Below the pieces are notes generated by a model that made no database searches, was not told where the DNA came from, and saw only the letters and a list, made by a program, of their open reading frames with translations. The position numbers and the translations under genes are program-made. From the NCBI GenBank assembly GCA_945859605.1, contig OX243817.1, positions 20,187,718 through 20,251,717 on the forward strand: DNA of 64,000 bases, given 5' to 3'. This document shows, piece by piece, positions 20,336 through 32,700 of this stretch (its first letter is position 1; each line of letters opens with the position of its first letter). The DNA comes from Lumbricus rubellus (lineage: Eukaryota; Annelida; Clitellata; Crassiclitellata; Lumbricidae).

Positions 20336-23300
20336 GTCCGTTTTGTTACTGTAACATTGTGCATTTTCCACCTACAAGCAAAATTTTATATATTCGGAAT
20401 CAGCTATTAAAGCTGAACATGATAGGACGTGTTCACATTTCCTGAATCGAAAAAAAATTTCCCATTTTTTCCCCCATTTTAAGAAATTTTCATGTCAAAT
20501 CAGCCAGGGGTGCACACCACACCCCATGAAATTTTATGAAAATTTTTATGCGTAAACTACATGCTAATTAAGCAATAACAATGAAAACTTTAGCAGAATA
20601 TCTCAAAATTTGACCGAGATATTAATTTTTTAAGTTAAGCAAGACACCGGATTGCACGAATCGGCATGATCTACCAAGTTTGGACTGCTATATATTGGAC
20701 AAAAAATGGGCTAGAGGCTTGAAACTTTTTGCATGCAATCAGTTTGTTGTGCTCTTTCTAAATATTCAAGAATTTGGGTGGTGTTATATATGGTTGCTAA
20801 TATAAAATATTGTAAATATTGCCCAGAGGTCAATTTTCAATCAGGCTTCATACATCATTATACTGCCAATCTTCGCCATGCAGGTAGGAAACAAACAACT
20901 ATGAAAAGTCCCTGGATACAGACAAAGTGAATGATGCAGTTATAAAGAAACAAGCAAGAAATAGAGAAAAGTTAAAGTCCAGTTTGATAGAGAAGCAGTA
21001 AACAGTGATGAATGAGGCATATAAGTATCAGCCAAGGGTTATAAAAGTATCAATTGGGTTAAATGGATCCCAATGGAGTTCAATGAGTTGGATGATGATA
21101 CTCCTGCTACTATATGCATTGTTTCATCAATATTATGGGTCACATTATTTAAGAAATTACCTATGGACAGTTGGACACACTTGTCTACACCACCACAATG
21201 ACACAGATCTGTGCAGACCAGAAGTGATTTTACACACCAAAGCAACCTTTTTGGATCTTCCAACGCAACACTTCTTGCAGCTACAGTGAATAAGTTTACT
21301 GTAACTTTGTGAAACCTCTGGTAAAGTCGCACCCAGCTTTCGCCTTATTACATTATATATGGAAAGTTGTGCTACATGTGTAGTGATATATATGACAGTC
21401 ATAAACCATCCCACGTGTGAACAGAGAAAAACAGCAACTTAAACAGAACCATATTATATAGCGATAGAAGACAGTTCTGAACTGTAATATTTATAGAAAT
21501 CTCAATTCACTAATCATAGCAGCAAGTACAAACAAAACCGGAAAGAAACAAGAAAAAACCAAACAGAATGATCTAACAAAAAGTGCAAATAACATGCGAA
21601 AACAGCACTTGGAGCATTACGGATAAACATGCATTTAATAACAGACTTGTTTTCCACTTTGAGCAGTTATACACTCAACACCAATATATATGACAGAACT
21701 TTGCAAACTCTAATAATTGCATAAATCTTTATTCACCAAGCATAGTAGCAAACACAAACAAAAAATGATTTTGATATCTTGGTAAACATTATTTTGTTTT
21801 CGAGCAGTATCAAGACTTGTGCAATCCCTAGTTTCGCCATACATTATAATAAAACGATACGATACAGATATTGTGGCATCTACCAAGCAGCCACCATGCT
21901 CAGTATTAAAGTTCATTGATCATCAGCCTTGCAGTAACTGATTTAAGCATAATCACCAAAAGCATACACTCAAAATTCCCGATATCAAGAAATTCTAATT
22001 TTTAATTTTTCTGTCATTGCAAAGGCAGTCAGCAAACTAAGAGCAGCTTTGAGTTTTGACTTAGAACAGCAACAGCAGGACACAGAAAAGAAGATGAGGA
22101 TCTTGAGAGAGATATATGACAATATAGGCCTCCAGCAATAATGTAAAGCATTACAAGAAGAGAAAATCCAGGCAGTAGGGCAGAAATATAACTTTTACAA
22201 GACAGAGAGAAAGTAAGTAATATGGGAAGAAAGATGAAATTGAGAGAGCTTAAAAGATGGCAGCAGCACATGGCTAGGCAAAAAGTTTCCTGGATACAGA
22301 ACAAAGTAAAACAAGGCTGCAGATGTGAAGAAACAGAGAACAGTTAAAGTTCAGTTGGCACAAAGCATGGACAGATTTGGTGGCAACGACTTAGCAGATC
22401 AAAACCCTTGCAAACTATTGTAAAAATAAATAAAAAATCAAACAAATGGCCACAAGTTGTAGATGAATGAACTACCCAAAATTGACTTGCACACAAAAGG
22501 AGAAAAGGCCATTACCTTTCTCACACAAGCATACAAATATTGAGAAGCAGATAAAATTGTGTTGATGTAAGCATGGATGAAGTGGATACTGAAGAGGTTC
22601 AGGGTGTTGATAATATCAGGAACATGGTCTAGCTTGGCTGAACCAGAATGAATCATAAGTTGCCAGCCTTGTGGTAGGTATTTCAATTAAGCCAAGCAGT
22701 CAGCTATAGGAATAGATGGCCTGTAGAGGTGTGTATGTAGACTTCCCAAAAACGACCTTGCTGTTTAAGAATTATGTGCGCTTGTTAAAATTTCCTTGAT
22801 ACCTGTGCAAATCTGAGATGGTGAAGTAAGCTACCTTGGATTGAGGAGCGGTCTGAGTGCAAGTTTTCTGGATGTTCCCTTGGTTGGTTCTTTATTAATC
22901 AGTGGTTTATATTGGTGAGATGATTCAAGTAGGATGCAAGAGGGAGGATGGAGTGTTCTTTTTCTTTCTTTCTTTCTGCCAAGGCAGGGCTTTTGTGATT
23001 TGGTGATAATGTATGTTGAGGGGCGAAAAATTATCGATAATCCGTGGTGGAAATTAAAGGGTCAGGGAGTCGAACTCCCTCCTGGAAATTGTAGGGAGTG
23101 AATTCATTTCCGTGGTTGATCTCGTTAGTAGATTTCACTATTAAATAATGAAATTTTGGCTGGTAATTGCAGGACAAACTTTGTCGCTTGATGAAAGTAC
23201 TGTTGAATTCTGTTTCTTATAGCCATTCCGGTTTGTGTCAATATCTGTTCAATGTCTTGCTTAAGAGATTCATTTGATTCTGGGGGTGTAAAGATCCAAG

Positions 23301-23764
23301 TCTGTCAAGGCTCTGTTGAATAGACTGGGGAAGAGTTCTCCAATCTTCTAAATGACACCTGGTCTTCACTGCTTTATATAATCCCTTAGAAATCTGAAAG
23401 AAGTCTGGATTGGTGGATTTGGTGGGTTGATCAGGAGGTTTAGAAGACAGTGGCCTGGTTCGACGTGAAGAAACAAAACCCGGGGAAAGTAAGGGGATAA
23501 TCCAGGATGACTGGGGGCTAATTTTCATGGAAGATTTCCGAATGTTGAAACGAAACGGTGGAGCGATGATCGCGATATGAGCTATCATCCATCTTGGAGC
23601 GGTTAGTCTATAATATCACACAACCAAAAACCATGGATACCAAGATACAACTCAAAAGCGGTTACGTAAATAAGCTACAAGGTCTTAAATCGTGAAGAAA
23701 TTAGTCCCAGACTTAAGTGAAATTATGACATTTTGCTAGGTTTTCGGATTGACCCTATAGAACC

Positions 23765-24078
23765 TTCGGTAAACACGCACACTGAATGCCCGTACTCTAA
23801 ACAAAATGGCTGCCAAGGAATGCGATAAAATTAGAACGCGACCTATAGACGACATTGTTCATCAATTCAGCTTCAATTTCAGCAGAATGACTGCACTAAC
23901 CCTAAAACTAACCCTAACCGACCCTCACGGCGCCTAACCTGAGCCCTAACCGACCCTCACGCTTTGCATGTTCAGATTCATGTTGCGATGTCGTCGATCG
24001 GTCGCGTTCTAATTTTACGGCATTCGTTGGCAGCCATATTGTTTGGAGTACGGGCACTCAGTGTGCGTGTTTACCGAA
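23765..24078. mobile_element. MITE with long inverted repeats
   Basis: Arms of about 90 bp begin TTCGGTAAACACGCACACTG and include ATGGCTGCCAA and TAAAATTAGAACGCGACC. The inverse arm ends at 24078. The loop carries CCCTAAC-like words. It is nested inside the 20355-24823 transposon. No coding sequence. Confidence 0.82.
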
Positions 24079-24337
24079 CCTTCTTAACACATTGCAAAAA
24101 TATCGATTTGTTCTGAATTAGGTACAGCTTATAAATTATGATTTTGATTCTAGACTACTAATGCGATCGCTTTCGCATCCGTCCAATTGTAGCCTAGTCG
24201 AGTGCAGCCGTTGCCTGTAGGCTATGTGCGATGCCAGCATTCATTGTGTCTGTTATAAGTATTCTCGCTATCATCGCCTTCATTCCACGAACTGACATCA
24301 ATGCCGCCGGGAAATGATCTCAGCTCATGATATGCGA

Positions 24338-24532
24338 GAAAGTTCTGTAGCCTAAACCAAAATCATTTCTCGATGACAAACCTGGGCAACAACACGCATT
24401 TTCCCGTGTCACTTTCTGACAGAAAATGCAGCCGGTCCAATCCGAAGAATTACCGCTTGGCACTCCATTTATTGAATGTGCTAAGTTAGGTATAGTATGA
24501 TAATGTCTTGCCAACTTACCGGAGCCACCCAA
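24338..24532 (-). pseudogene. Cys-rich N-terminal relic (Academ-like?)
   Basis: A short minus-strand frame contains GCIFCQK, a CCCPG turn and then a GLGYR-like segment. This resembles the N-terminal zinc motif at the start of the nuclease protein encoded at 29764 (CVICRQ). It may be the first exon of a related transposon protein belonging to the surrounding TIR element. The match is short and the rest of the protein was not found. Confidence 0.35.
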
Positions 24533-24889
24533 TATTTCCGTAAAATAATCAATTAAAAGAAATATAATTTTTTAGCAGACCTTTAACGTCGAAAATACCG
24601 GAAATTACCAACCGGAAATCTCCAAAATCAGCACAAAACATTTGAGTTGTCGGTACGCAGCCCAGTAAATAGCCCAAATTGGCATAATAAACGTTACCAA
24701 AATATGATAAAATTTCTTTTTTCTCGAATATATTTCAAGATGTGAACACGTTTAGTTCGCTTGGTAAAAGCATAAATAATTAATATAAAAATATTCATGC
24801 TTGTAGGTGGTCAATGCACAATGCGGGGGGTTGATGACTTTAACAGAACGCACTAGTAGGACTACAGACAAGGACCGATGTCAATGGAT

Positions 24890-25483
24890 CTATTTTGTTT
24901 TTAAAATCAAACCTAACAATACCTCCTCGATCTGCTTGTTTAATTAATACAAAGGTGCCAGCCAGATTTGTAGGGTTGAATTCCATCGTTCAACCCTTAC
25001 AACTGTCGCCACATCAAGAATATTTAGTTTGTAACTGTTTAGTTAGACCAAGTAGCAAAAGTACACATGTAAATATTTTGAATCCATTTAACCACGAACT
25101 TGAACTCAAACGCCATCTGCCGATTGCTATGATACAATTCAGTCCAAAACTCGGACGCAGCGTCTGCATCTTCACGGAAGCTTCTTCCGCATTCGCCAGA
25201 TGTCGTTACACGAACATCAACTTTACAAGAACTTGGCATTGATCTGAGCAAATCAGAATTGTCAGCAGATAATCGTGAACAATTAGAAGAAATGGCATAT
25301 CAAAACAGAGATATTTTTACAACTAAATTGTCAGATTTGAAAGGAACGTCCTTAGTGTCACACGATATTATTGTGACAGGCCCACCAAAAAGGCAAATAG
25401 CTTATAGACATACCGCTGAAGCGAGAAAAGAGATTGACAAGCAGATTTTTGAGATGATGGAGAATGATATTATTGAAGAATAA
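24890..25483 (+). pseudogene. gypsy region between protease and RT
   Basis: Two overlapping frame pieces (24895-25242 and 25259-25483) encode the conserved stretch before the RT. It includes NREQLEEMAYQNRDIF and RHTAEARKEIDKQIFEM, where the RT domain normally begins. A TAA interrupts the frame at 25481-25483, and a frame change lies near 25245. Confidence 0.75.
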
Positions 25484-25842
25484 TTTAGTCTTTGGCAGTC
25501 TCCTGTCATTTTGGTTTCTAAACGGGATGAACTTTGTCCTCGTTTTTGCATAGACTTCAGATTTTTGAACAAATGCTCAGAGACTTTTGTATTTCCTTTG
25601 CCGTCCTTGCCGACAGTCCTTGACCTACTTTCAACGGAGCAACCAGTTTTATAGCGCTTTGGATTTGCGCGCAGGTTACTGGCAAATCAATTTATCAGAA
25701 CAATCAAAGCCTTTTACTGGTTTTGTAACTCATTCAGGGTCTTATTGTTTTAAGAGATTAGCGTTTGGGCTTAAAAATGCGCCAGCGACCTTCCAGAGAT
25801 TAATGCAAGCTGTTTTTAAAGAGCAATTGAATAAAATATGTA
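25484..25842 (+). pseudogene. gypsy reverse transcriptase, N-terminal half
   Basis: Contains WQSPVILVSKRD, CIDFRFLNK, SALDLRAGYWQI (motif A) and FGLKNAPATFQRLM (motif B). A frameshift lies near 25650. The domain is cut at 25842, just before the YLDD motif, by the pogo-like insertion. The catalytic YLDD half resumes at 27679. Confidence 0.9.
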
Positions 25843-26380
25843 GGGGAGAGCGGGGCATAATGGGATACCGGGGCATAACGGGAAACTTCATTATTGCCGA
25901 TCTTACTTACTTTAAAAATACGAAAAAAATTTCAACCGGAAGTGATGCATCTTTGAAGGTGAACTACGAAAGCATTTTTGATTCCGAAGCGTTTTGCAAG
26001 AATTATAATTAAAAGTTTATTTTCACGCTCTCTGATCTAAGGTACGTTCATAATCCAAAAATTGTCTAGAAACAGTGGAGCTATATTAAATTTAGCTTAT
26101 GCCATCCACGTGTAGGATTATATATAAAGTCATATATTCCCATATCAAAAAATTTCAAGTTAAGTATTTTGTGTCAAAATGGCGGATTTACAATTGTGGT
26201 CAATTGGGGCATAATGGGATACTGATATCCCATTTTGCCGCAGGTTATGATTCGACAGCAATTTATTTTTTTTTTTGGCCTATTTTGCACTAAAAGCTTA
26301 ATGTTCATGTGTTAAAGTGAAACAACAGAGAGGTTTCTTATATACGCTACTACGGCAAGTGGTTATTTTGAACATTTCAG

Positions 26381-26485
26381 ATGGTTAGAACTTGGAAAAG
26401 AAAGACGGAAAGGCAGAAGTGGAGCGAAACATCTATGGCAGCTGCTATTAATGTGGTACGAAGTGGAAGACTTGGGTATCTTCAG
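26381..26485 (+). pseudogene. pogo-like transposase N terminus
   Basis: Begins MVRTWKRKTERQKWSE and runs to VRSGRLGYLQ, the conserved start of Psq-HTH pogo-type transposases. The frame then meets CAG|GTAAAC, which could be a splice donor or simply the edge of the 48 bp minisatellite. The HTH itself is not intact. Confidence 0.65.
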
Positions 26486-26640
26486 GTAAACATAGCAAAG
26501 AAGTGTCGGCCTCAGGTGTACCAAGATCATCAGGTAAACATAGCAAAGAAGTGTCGGCCTCAGGTGTACCAAGACCATCAGGTAAACATAGCAAAGAAGT
26601 GTCAGCCTCAGGTGTACCAAGATCATCAGGTGACCAGAGC
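26485..26640 (+). repeat. 48 bp tandem repeat inside the pogo-like element
   Basis: Three to four head-to-tail copies of a 48 bp unit, followed by degenerate copies at 26722-26815. In one frame it encodes a 16-residue unit containing ASGVPRSSGKHSKEV. The GVPRS core resembles the recognition-helix motif of Psq-type HTH domains. Confidence 0.85.
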
Positions 26641-27234
26641 AAAGAAGCGTCGGCATTCACGGATCTTGACGTTGCTCCCAGTGATGTGACTGATCAGGCA
26701 TGTGCTCATACGACAGACCCATCAGGTGACCGTAGCAAAGAAGCGACGATCTCAGGTGTGCCAAGATCATCAGGCGAGCATAACGAAGAAGTATCTGTCT
26801 TAGGTGTGCCAAGATCATCTGCTGCCACTATAGCCTTGTTTGGCCTTTCTTTATATCACCACCACCAAAGGCGCCATATCAACCAAGAAAGTCGTCTCAT
26901 AGAAGAGGAAAAACCTCTATCATTACTGCAACTCCAGACATGGAAAGCTTCTCTGGAAAGTTTGGCCGCTAGGCCAAGGATAAACAAAGAACCAAGCAGA
27001 AAAATTCGCAAATCCTTATTCTCCAACAGACTGACAACAGAAAAGTTTGGAAAAGCAAGCAATAATGTGCCCGCAAAGAAGAGAAAACTGTCAAACTTCC
27101 AGAAGCTGGCAGATGACGAGGCAAATGAGTGTCTGAGTCTCTACTGCTGTGAATCTTACTCTGAAGAAGATTGGATCCGATGTCAGCTGTGTCTGAAGTG
27201 GGCACACAACACACAACAGCTGTGCTGGCGTTGA
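26503..27234 (+). pseudogene. pogo-like transposase C-terminal remnant
   Basis: This 243-residue frame starts in the repeats. Its unique C-terminal part is basic and ends with CLSLYCCESYSEEDWIRCQL followed by CLKWAHN, a PHD-like C-x2-C..W.H pattern found at the C terminus of many pogo/Tigger-type transposases. No catalytic D,D,D core lies between the repeats and this tail, so it cannot be an active transposase. It might act as a DNA-binding repressor-like product, but expression is unknown. Confidence 0.6.
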
Positions 27235-27678
27235 CAAAATAATATGTTATTAAGTTTGTGTGCGATCTCTGCAAATAATTTAATGATGCTCGTTTTTTTA
27301 CCTTAAACATTTCGTTTTATTAGGTTTAAGGTTATTCAAGTTTTCGAAATTTGTGAAGTTTGTGAATTCCTCAAGTAAATGAAGTGTTCAATCTGATTTA
27401 AAATTCTCTCTCTTGGATGCTGCTTGGATATCATGGGGCAAAATGGGATAGGTATATCCCATTTTACCCCGGGTGGTGGGGCATAATGGGATTTTGGGGG
27501 CTGTTGGCAAAAAAATTGTATCTTCTATGTGGTTGATGCTTAAGTAGATTATTTTAGTCCATGTTGTACGTTATATATGCCTGCACAATGTGAGTACAAA
27601 AAGTCCTGATTTCTTATTAATTATATGATGAAAACTTCAAGATGCCTTAAGTATCCCGTTATGCCCCGCTCTCCCCTA

Positions 27679-28543
27679 CTCTGTTACCTTGACGACATCT
27701 TGATGTTTTCCCGTTCTTTCCAGGATCACTTGTCTCATTTGCAAATGGTTTTTGATCAACTTCGCCATCATAGTCTCAAGTTGCATCCAAAAAAATGTCA
27801 GATAGGATTAAGACGCGTTCGTTTCTTAGGATTTATTTTGTCAGATCAAGAAATTTCAGTCGATTCCCAAAAAATCGAGAAAGTCAGAGATTTTCCGAAA
27901 CCGCAATCTGTGCATGAACTCCGTCAATTTCTCGGTCTTTGTAATTTTTACCGTAGGTTTGTAAAAAACTTATCTAAAATTGCTTCTCCGTTGACAGAGT
28001 TGTTAAAAAAGGAGTTAAGTATTTGTGGACATAGTCGTGTGAATTAGCTTTTCAAACGTTACGTGAAGAGTTGACTAGGACTCCGGTTTTAGCTTTTGCA
28101 AGAATGGATCGTGATTTTGTCATTCATGTTGATGCCTCTGCAAATGCTTTAGGCTATATACTTAGTCAAGAAGACGAATCAGGAGTTTTGAGGCCTATTG
28201 AGTTTGCTGGCCGTAATTTAAGAGCTTCTGAAAAAATTACAGTGTGACGGAAACTGAATGTTTAAGCCTCGTGGAAGCGATTAGAAATTTTCATAATTAT
28301 ATTTCTGGAAGGCCCTTTAAAATCATAACTGACCATCTAAGTTTGTGTTGGCCGACTTCTTTGAAAAATAGTACTCAGTCTAGACTTTTGCGTTGGTCTT
28401 TAATTTTGGCTGGTTACGATTTTACAATTGAGCATAAACCAGGCAAAACGAATCTAGCTGCCGATGCTTTATCTCGAATAGATCATGGTGAACCTCCTGA
28501 GTTAGCTTCCGATGATGAGTTTCTCAGAGATGATATCGAGAAG
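27679..28543 (+). pseudogene. gypsy RT (catalytic half) and RNase H
   Basis: Resumes with LCYLDDILMFS (the YLDD catalytic motif) and then KCQIGLRRVRFLGF, the thumb region. RNase H follows, with HVDASANALG, TETECL, ITDHLSL and NLAADALSR. Frame changes occur near 28045 and 28245. The coding sequence stops at the TTAA at 28544-28547, where the next insertion begins. Confidence 0.9.
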
Positions 28544-29385
28544 TTAAAGCAAGAACGCACCAACTTCAATTTTTACAGTTTTAGAGATAGACCGGGCGCA
28601 CTATTTTTTTCCCCATGATGACCCTGAAATATCGTTAACAATTGAGATATTTTGTCTCGTTGCATGCATATAGTTGCTTTTGATGCCTATGAAGTCTGCT
28701 GCATTTTCGTAAACAGCAGACTTTTTGGGAGCGATTACAATGAGGGATTATATCTCAATTGCGCAAGGTCGGTCACCGAGTAAACAGGTGGTAAACTGGC
28801 CGAATATTCATACGCCGGACTATCGAAAGAGAAATCAAGACTTTTTGACGATTGCTTTGAAATATACAAAAGTCACATTCGGTTCAATAATAACTGTAAT
28901 AGTGACATTTTAAAGTGTTGGGTTACGAAATATACTGTTTATTAAGTAATTCTTAATTTTTTCTTTGAGTATGGAGTTATTTTATGTTCAGCTGTATTCA
29001 CGTGTTATTTTTGGGTGCAGGTAAATACCGCAAGGGCGCTGACGGCCCTTATATTACCAAGAAGAGAATATTAGAAGCTTCATTAAAACGAACAGGGTTA
29101 TCGTTTGCCAGTCTAGACTAGACGGGTCATATAACTGGGGGGTGGCGAAGGGAAGTCGTGTAAGAAGCTGCAAAGGTTTTTCGTGTTTGAGTACATTATG
29201 TCATATATGCATATGAAGAAGTAATTGTATTTAAAATGAATGTGAACAGCCTTTGTGCACATTTTACATGAATTTGGTACTCTGCTTGCACCATCGTCCC
29301 ACAACAGTCGAAACATTATATTTACTAATATAAAAAATGTTCCACTTCAAATTACAGTGACTTAACAACTTCTTTATTGGCAGGC

Positions 29386-29626
29386 ATAGGCGTACGAGGC
29401 GGGGGTGCAGGGGGGGGCAATTGCCCCCCAAATTCGGGCAAGTTTGGTGGTTTTTTCGGGCAAAAAGTCGCGGACGACTAAAAAAAAAAGGTCGTCAAGT
29501 TTCGGGCAAATCTGGTTTTTCGGGCAAAAATAGTCGCGGACGACCAACTTTTTGACCGGATAAATTTTTCGGGCAGAAGTTCAATCTTTGCCCCCCCCCA
29601 CTTCTGAAACCTCCCGTACGCCTATG
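29386..29626. mobile_element. hAT-type MITE 3
   Basis: Inverted ends CATAGGCGTACG / CGTACGCCTATG with an 8 bp duplication TTGGCAGG (29378-29385 and 29627-29634). The interior has G- and C-runs and GACTAAAAAAAAAGGTCGTC, an internal word shared with MITE 2. It lies between the left TIR and the gene of the Academ-like element. Confidence 0.92.
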
Positions 29627-29763
29627 TTGGCAGGTGTCTTCGTAACTGTTGGTGTTGATATCGCTTCACATTTCCAGGATAAAGTAGCGCCGCATGGTCC
29701 TTATTGGTTTATAACTCCAAGTTCTTATTCTCAAACGGCATTTTCTGACGGGACGGTGTTGCA

Positions 29764-32700
29764 GTGGGAAATATGGATGTAACAGTAGGTTCTTGCGTTA
29801 TATGCAGACAAGGAACCGCAGAACGAACGCAGAAAATGAGATCAGATGGCAAAGCAAATTTAAGTAGGTGCAGCATTTTGCGTCAGGACACTGTACTGAA
29901 AGGTTATTTGTCAGCACATGCAGCAGGTGATTTGTACATTCACAAATCGTGTCAAGCAAAGTATGTTAAAGATCCGCAACCACAGCCAATCCTTGAGCCT
30001 GAAGGAGATCCATTGCCAAAGACGAGACTGCGCTCAGCCAGTGATTGCAAGTTTCATTACAACCTGAATTGCGTTCTGTGTGGAGCATACTGTGACAGTC
30101 AGTCTGGTGCGTATCGTACAGTGCTGTCGAAATCAAAGCTTCATGACACGATAACTACGGTTTGTGACAAGCGCAACGATCCTTGGAGTTTCGAAGTTGT
30201 GGGCCGCCTTAAGACATCTGGTGATTTGCGGGCCGCCGATGCAAGATATCATGTCAAATGCTACTTGTACTTTACTACTGGTCGACAGAAACCTGGAAGT
30301 ACAACATCTGGTTCTGCTAGCCACGCCACTAGCGAGATGTACGCTGTGTTTGAGACTGTCTGCGAATGGATGGAATGCAGTGACAGGGAATTGTTTACAC
30401 TTAATCAACTTCACGATAAGATGGCTGAGAACCCGGAATCTGTGTACGGCGTTCACTATGTTAAGAAGTTGTTGATGAAGCGGTATGGAGAACATATATG
30501 GTTCGCGAGCGTCTGTGGAAAGAAAGATGTCATATGCTTCAAAGATATGGCGTCGCACATTGTCAACGAGGAGTGGTATACTCAAAGAGATGAAGACATC
30601 AGTAAGGAAAGTATTCGAATTGTTCAAGCCGCAGCTAAGCTGATTAAAAGTCAGATTCAGGAGTTGGTTTCAAATACTGAATCGTATCCATTGAATTCTG
30701 ACATCGGTGATATTCGTACTATGAATACATGGCTGCCATCGTTGCTGAGCACATTTCTGCAACATGTGATTTCGGATGACGTGAAACAGACAGCAATTGG
30801 ACATGCAATTGTCCAGGCCAGCCGACCTAGGTCGGTCATATCACCTATCTTATTCGGTGTTGGAGTTTCATTGGACCACACTCTAGGGTCTAAGTGGTTG
30901 TTGACAACCCTTTCTCGCCTTGGCTTCAGTGTCAGCAATGAGGAGGTCAACAGATATAAGCAGTCAGTTGTGCAGACTGATGCTATTGACCTACCAGAGA
31001 ATTATCCGTTGTGTTTCACACAGTGGTCGGCCGACAACGTAGATCACAATGTGATTACAATCAACGGTTCTTCCACATTTCATGGAATGGGGATTATTTC
31101 GATGTCTGAAGTTGACAGCAGGTTATGGGGAGGTACCTATCAGACGACTGTCAAGAGTTAAAGTTCAAGAACTTGTGAAAGGAAAAGGTATACCATTGCT
31201 GCATTATGTGACACCAACTGAACCATCTCTCAAGTCAATGCGCTTCAGACCGATCCAGTTTAATGAAGGCAGTGTTGCAACGCAATCGATGGAGTTCAAT
31301 GTGAATTTATTATGGAAGGCAGGTTGGTTCTACAGCTGTAAAAGTCAGCCTAGACCAAACTGGAGTGGATTCATGCAAGCCGTTTGCGTCGGAGATAATT
31401 TGCCACCCGGTGACTTCCAGCTGCTGCCAATTATAGATTTGAACCCCGGAGACAAATCTTGCATCTTATCAACATTGACATTCATTTCTAACCAAGCTTC
31501 AAAGCTTAACATTCCAGAAGCGTGTGTTACCTTTGACCAACCGCTATGGATCAAGGCTGTGGAAATTTTAATTTCAGAGAAGATAACCAGCGTCGTGTGT
31601 CGATTGGGTGGCTTTCACATGATCGTCAGCTACCTTGGTAGTATTGGATCTGTAATGTCCGGATCAGGTCTTGCTGAGGCTTTGCAGTGTTGCTACGGAC
31701 CCAACGCAGTTCAACATATGATGACCGGAAAAGCAGTATCTTGGGCTCTCCGTGGCCATTTTTTGGTAGACTCAGCGTTGAATACTGTTTTGATGCGCTC
31801 CATTTTAGACGATGCTGTTGCGAGTGACACCAGCAGAAGTGGCATCAGTGACACAGATCTTGATGACCTGAAGTCGCTCTACAATGCAGTAACTGATGGT
31901 AAATTCGACATAATGACAGGTGAAGCTCCGGATTGTCTGCGGAAACTTGAGCGAGCCCTTAACGAAGTAATGCATTCATTTGCCGCAAAATCAAGAACTT
32001 CCAAACTGTGGCTGCAGTACATGTCGCACATAGATATTGTCAAAGACTTCATTAGAGCAGAACGTACAGGAGCTTGGGATCTTCATCTGAGAACTGTGTC
32101 CAAGATGTTGCCACTGTTCGCTGCGGCAGGACACAATAACTATGCCAAATGCGGTCGTATGTACCTTCAGCTTATGCAAGATCTGCCACAGACTCATCCT
32201 TGGCTGCACAACAAGTTTGCCAATGGATATCATGCAGTGAGACGCTCTGATCGTCTATGGGGGGCGTTGTCAACAGACCTTCTGATTGAGCAAGTTATGA
32301 TGAAGGCGCTCAAGAGTAGGGGTGGCCTCACGCATGGTCGAGGGATGACGGAAAGTGTGCGTTTGCTATGGGTGCGTAGTATGCACAAATGTGCAAGCAT
32401 TCATAATGCCATATCCTTGCTCACTGGAGCTGAGCACAATTCGTCTGACTATAAGCACGTTGATCTGAGCGACGCCCGAAGCGTTAGAGACTATGAAGAC
32501 ACTCTGCTCATCCTAGGCTGGTTTGAGATTCATAATCCCATGCAGGTCAGTGATGCAAGGTTGATGAGTCTTGCGACAGGTGTATTTGCTTCGGATGATT
32601 CAGGTGTAAATTGCGATTCAGCTGATGAAGTCGGCAAGTCTATTATGCAAAAGATGAATGACGCTGTCGTCATTGATGTTACTCTGCACAAAGCCGACCA

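Larger units (their letters stand above)
20355..24823. mobile_element. TIR DNA transposon inserted in gypsy
   Basis: The ends form an imperfect inverted repeat with the core CATTGTGCATT and CCACCTACAAGCA (left 20355-20380, right 24798-24823). A second inverted pair just inside (ACGTGTTCACAT / ATGTGAACACGT) extends it. Gypsy protease sequence ends on the left and gypsy RT-upstream sequence resumes on the right. No clear target duplication is seen. The interior is mostly noncoding, with one candidate coding relic at 24338-24532. Confidence 0.75.
25843..27676 (+). mobile_element. pogo-like TIR transposon, internally deleted
   Basis: Terminal inverted repeats of about 26 bp start GGGGAGAGCGGGGCATAA on both sides with one mismatch. 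TA dinucleotides flank both ends (25841-25842, 27677-27678), as for Tc1/mariner/pogo. The word GGGGCATAATGGGAT recurs in both orientations inside (about 25870, 26205, 26235, 27435, 27475). It keeps an N-terminal and a C-terminal transposase fragment but no DDE core. Confidence 0.85.

Noticed and set aside
23880..23965. CCCTAACC-like words suggesting telomeric repeat
   Set aside because: Only a few irregular copies inside a MITE loop; not a telomeric array.
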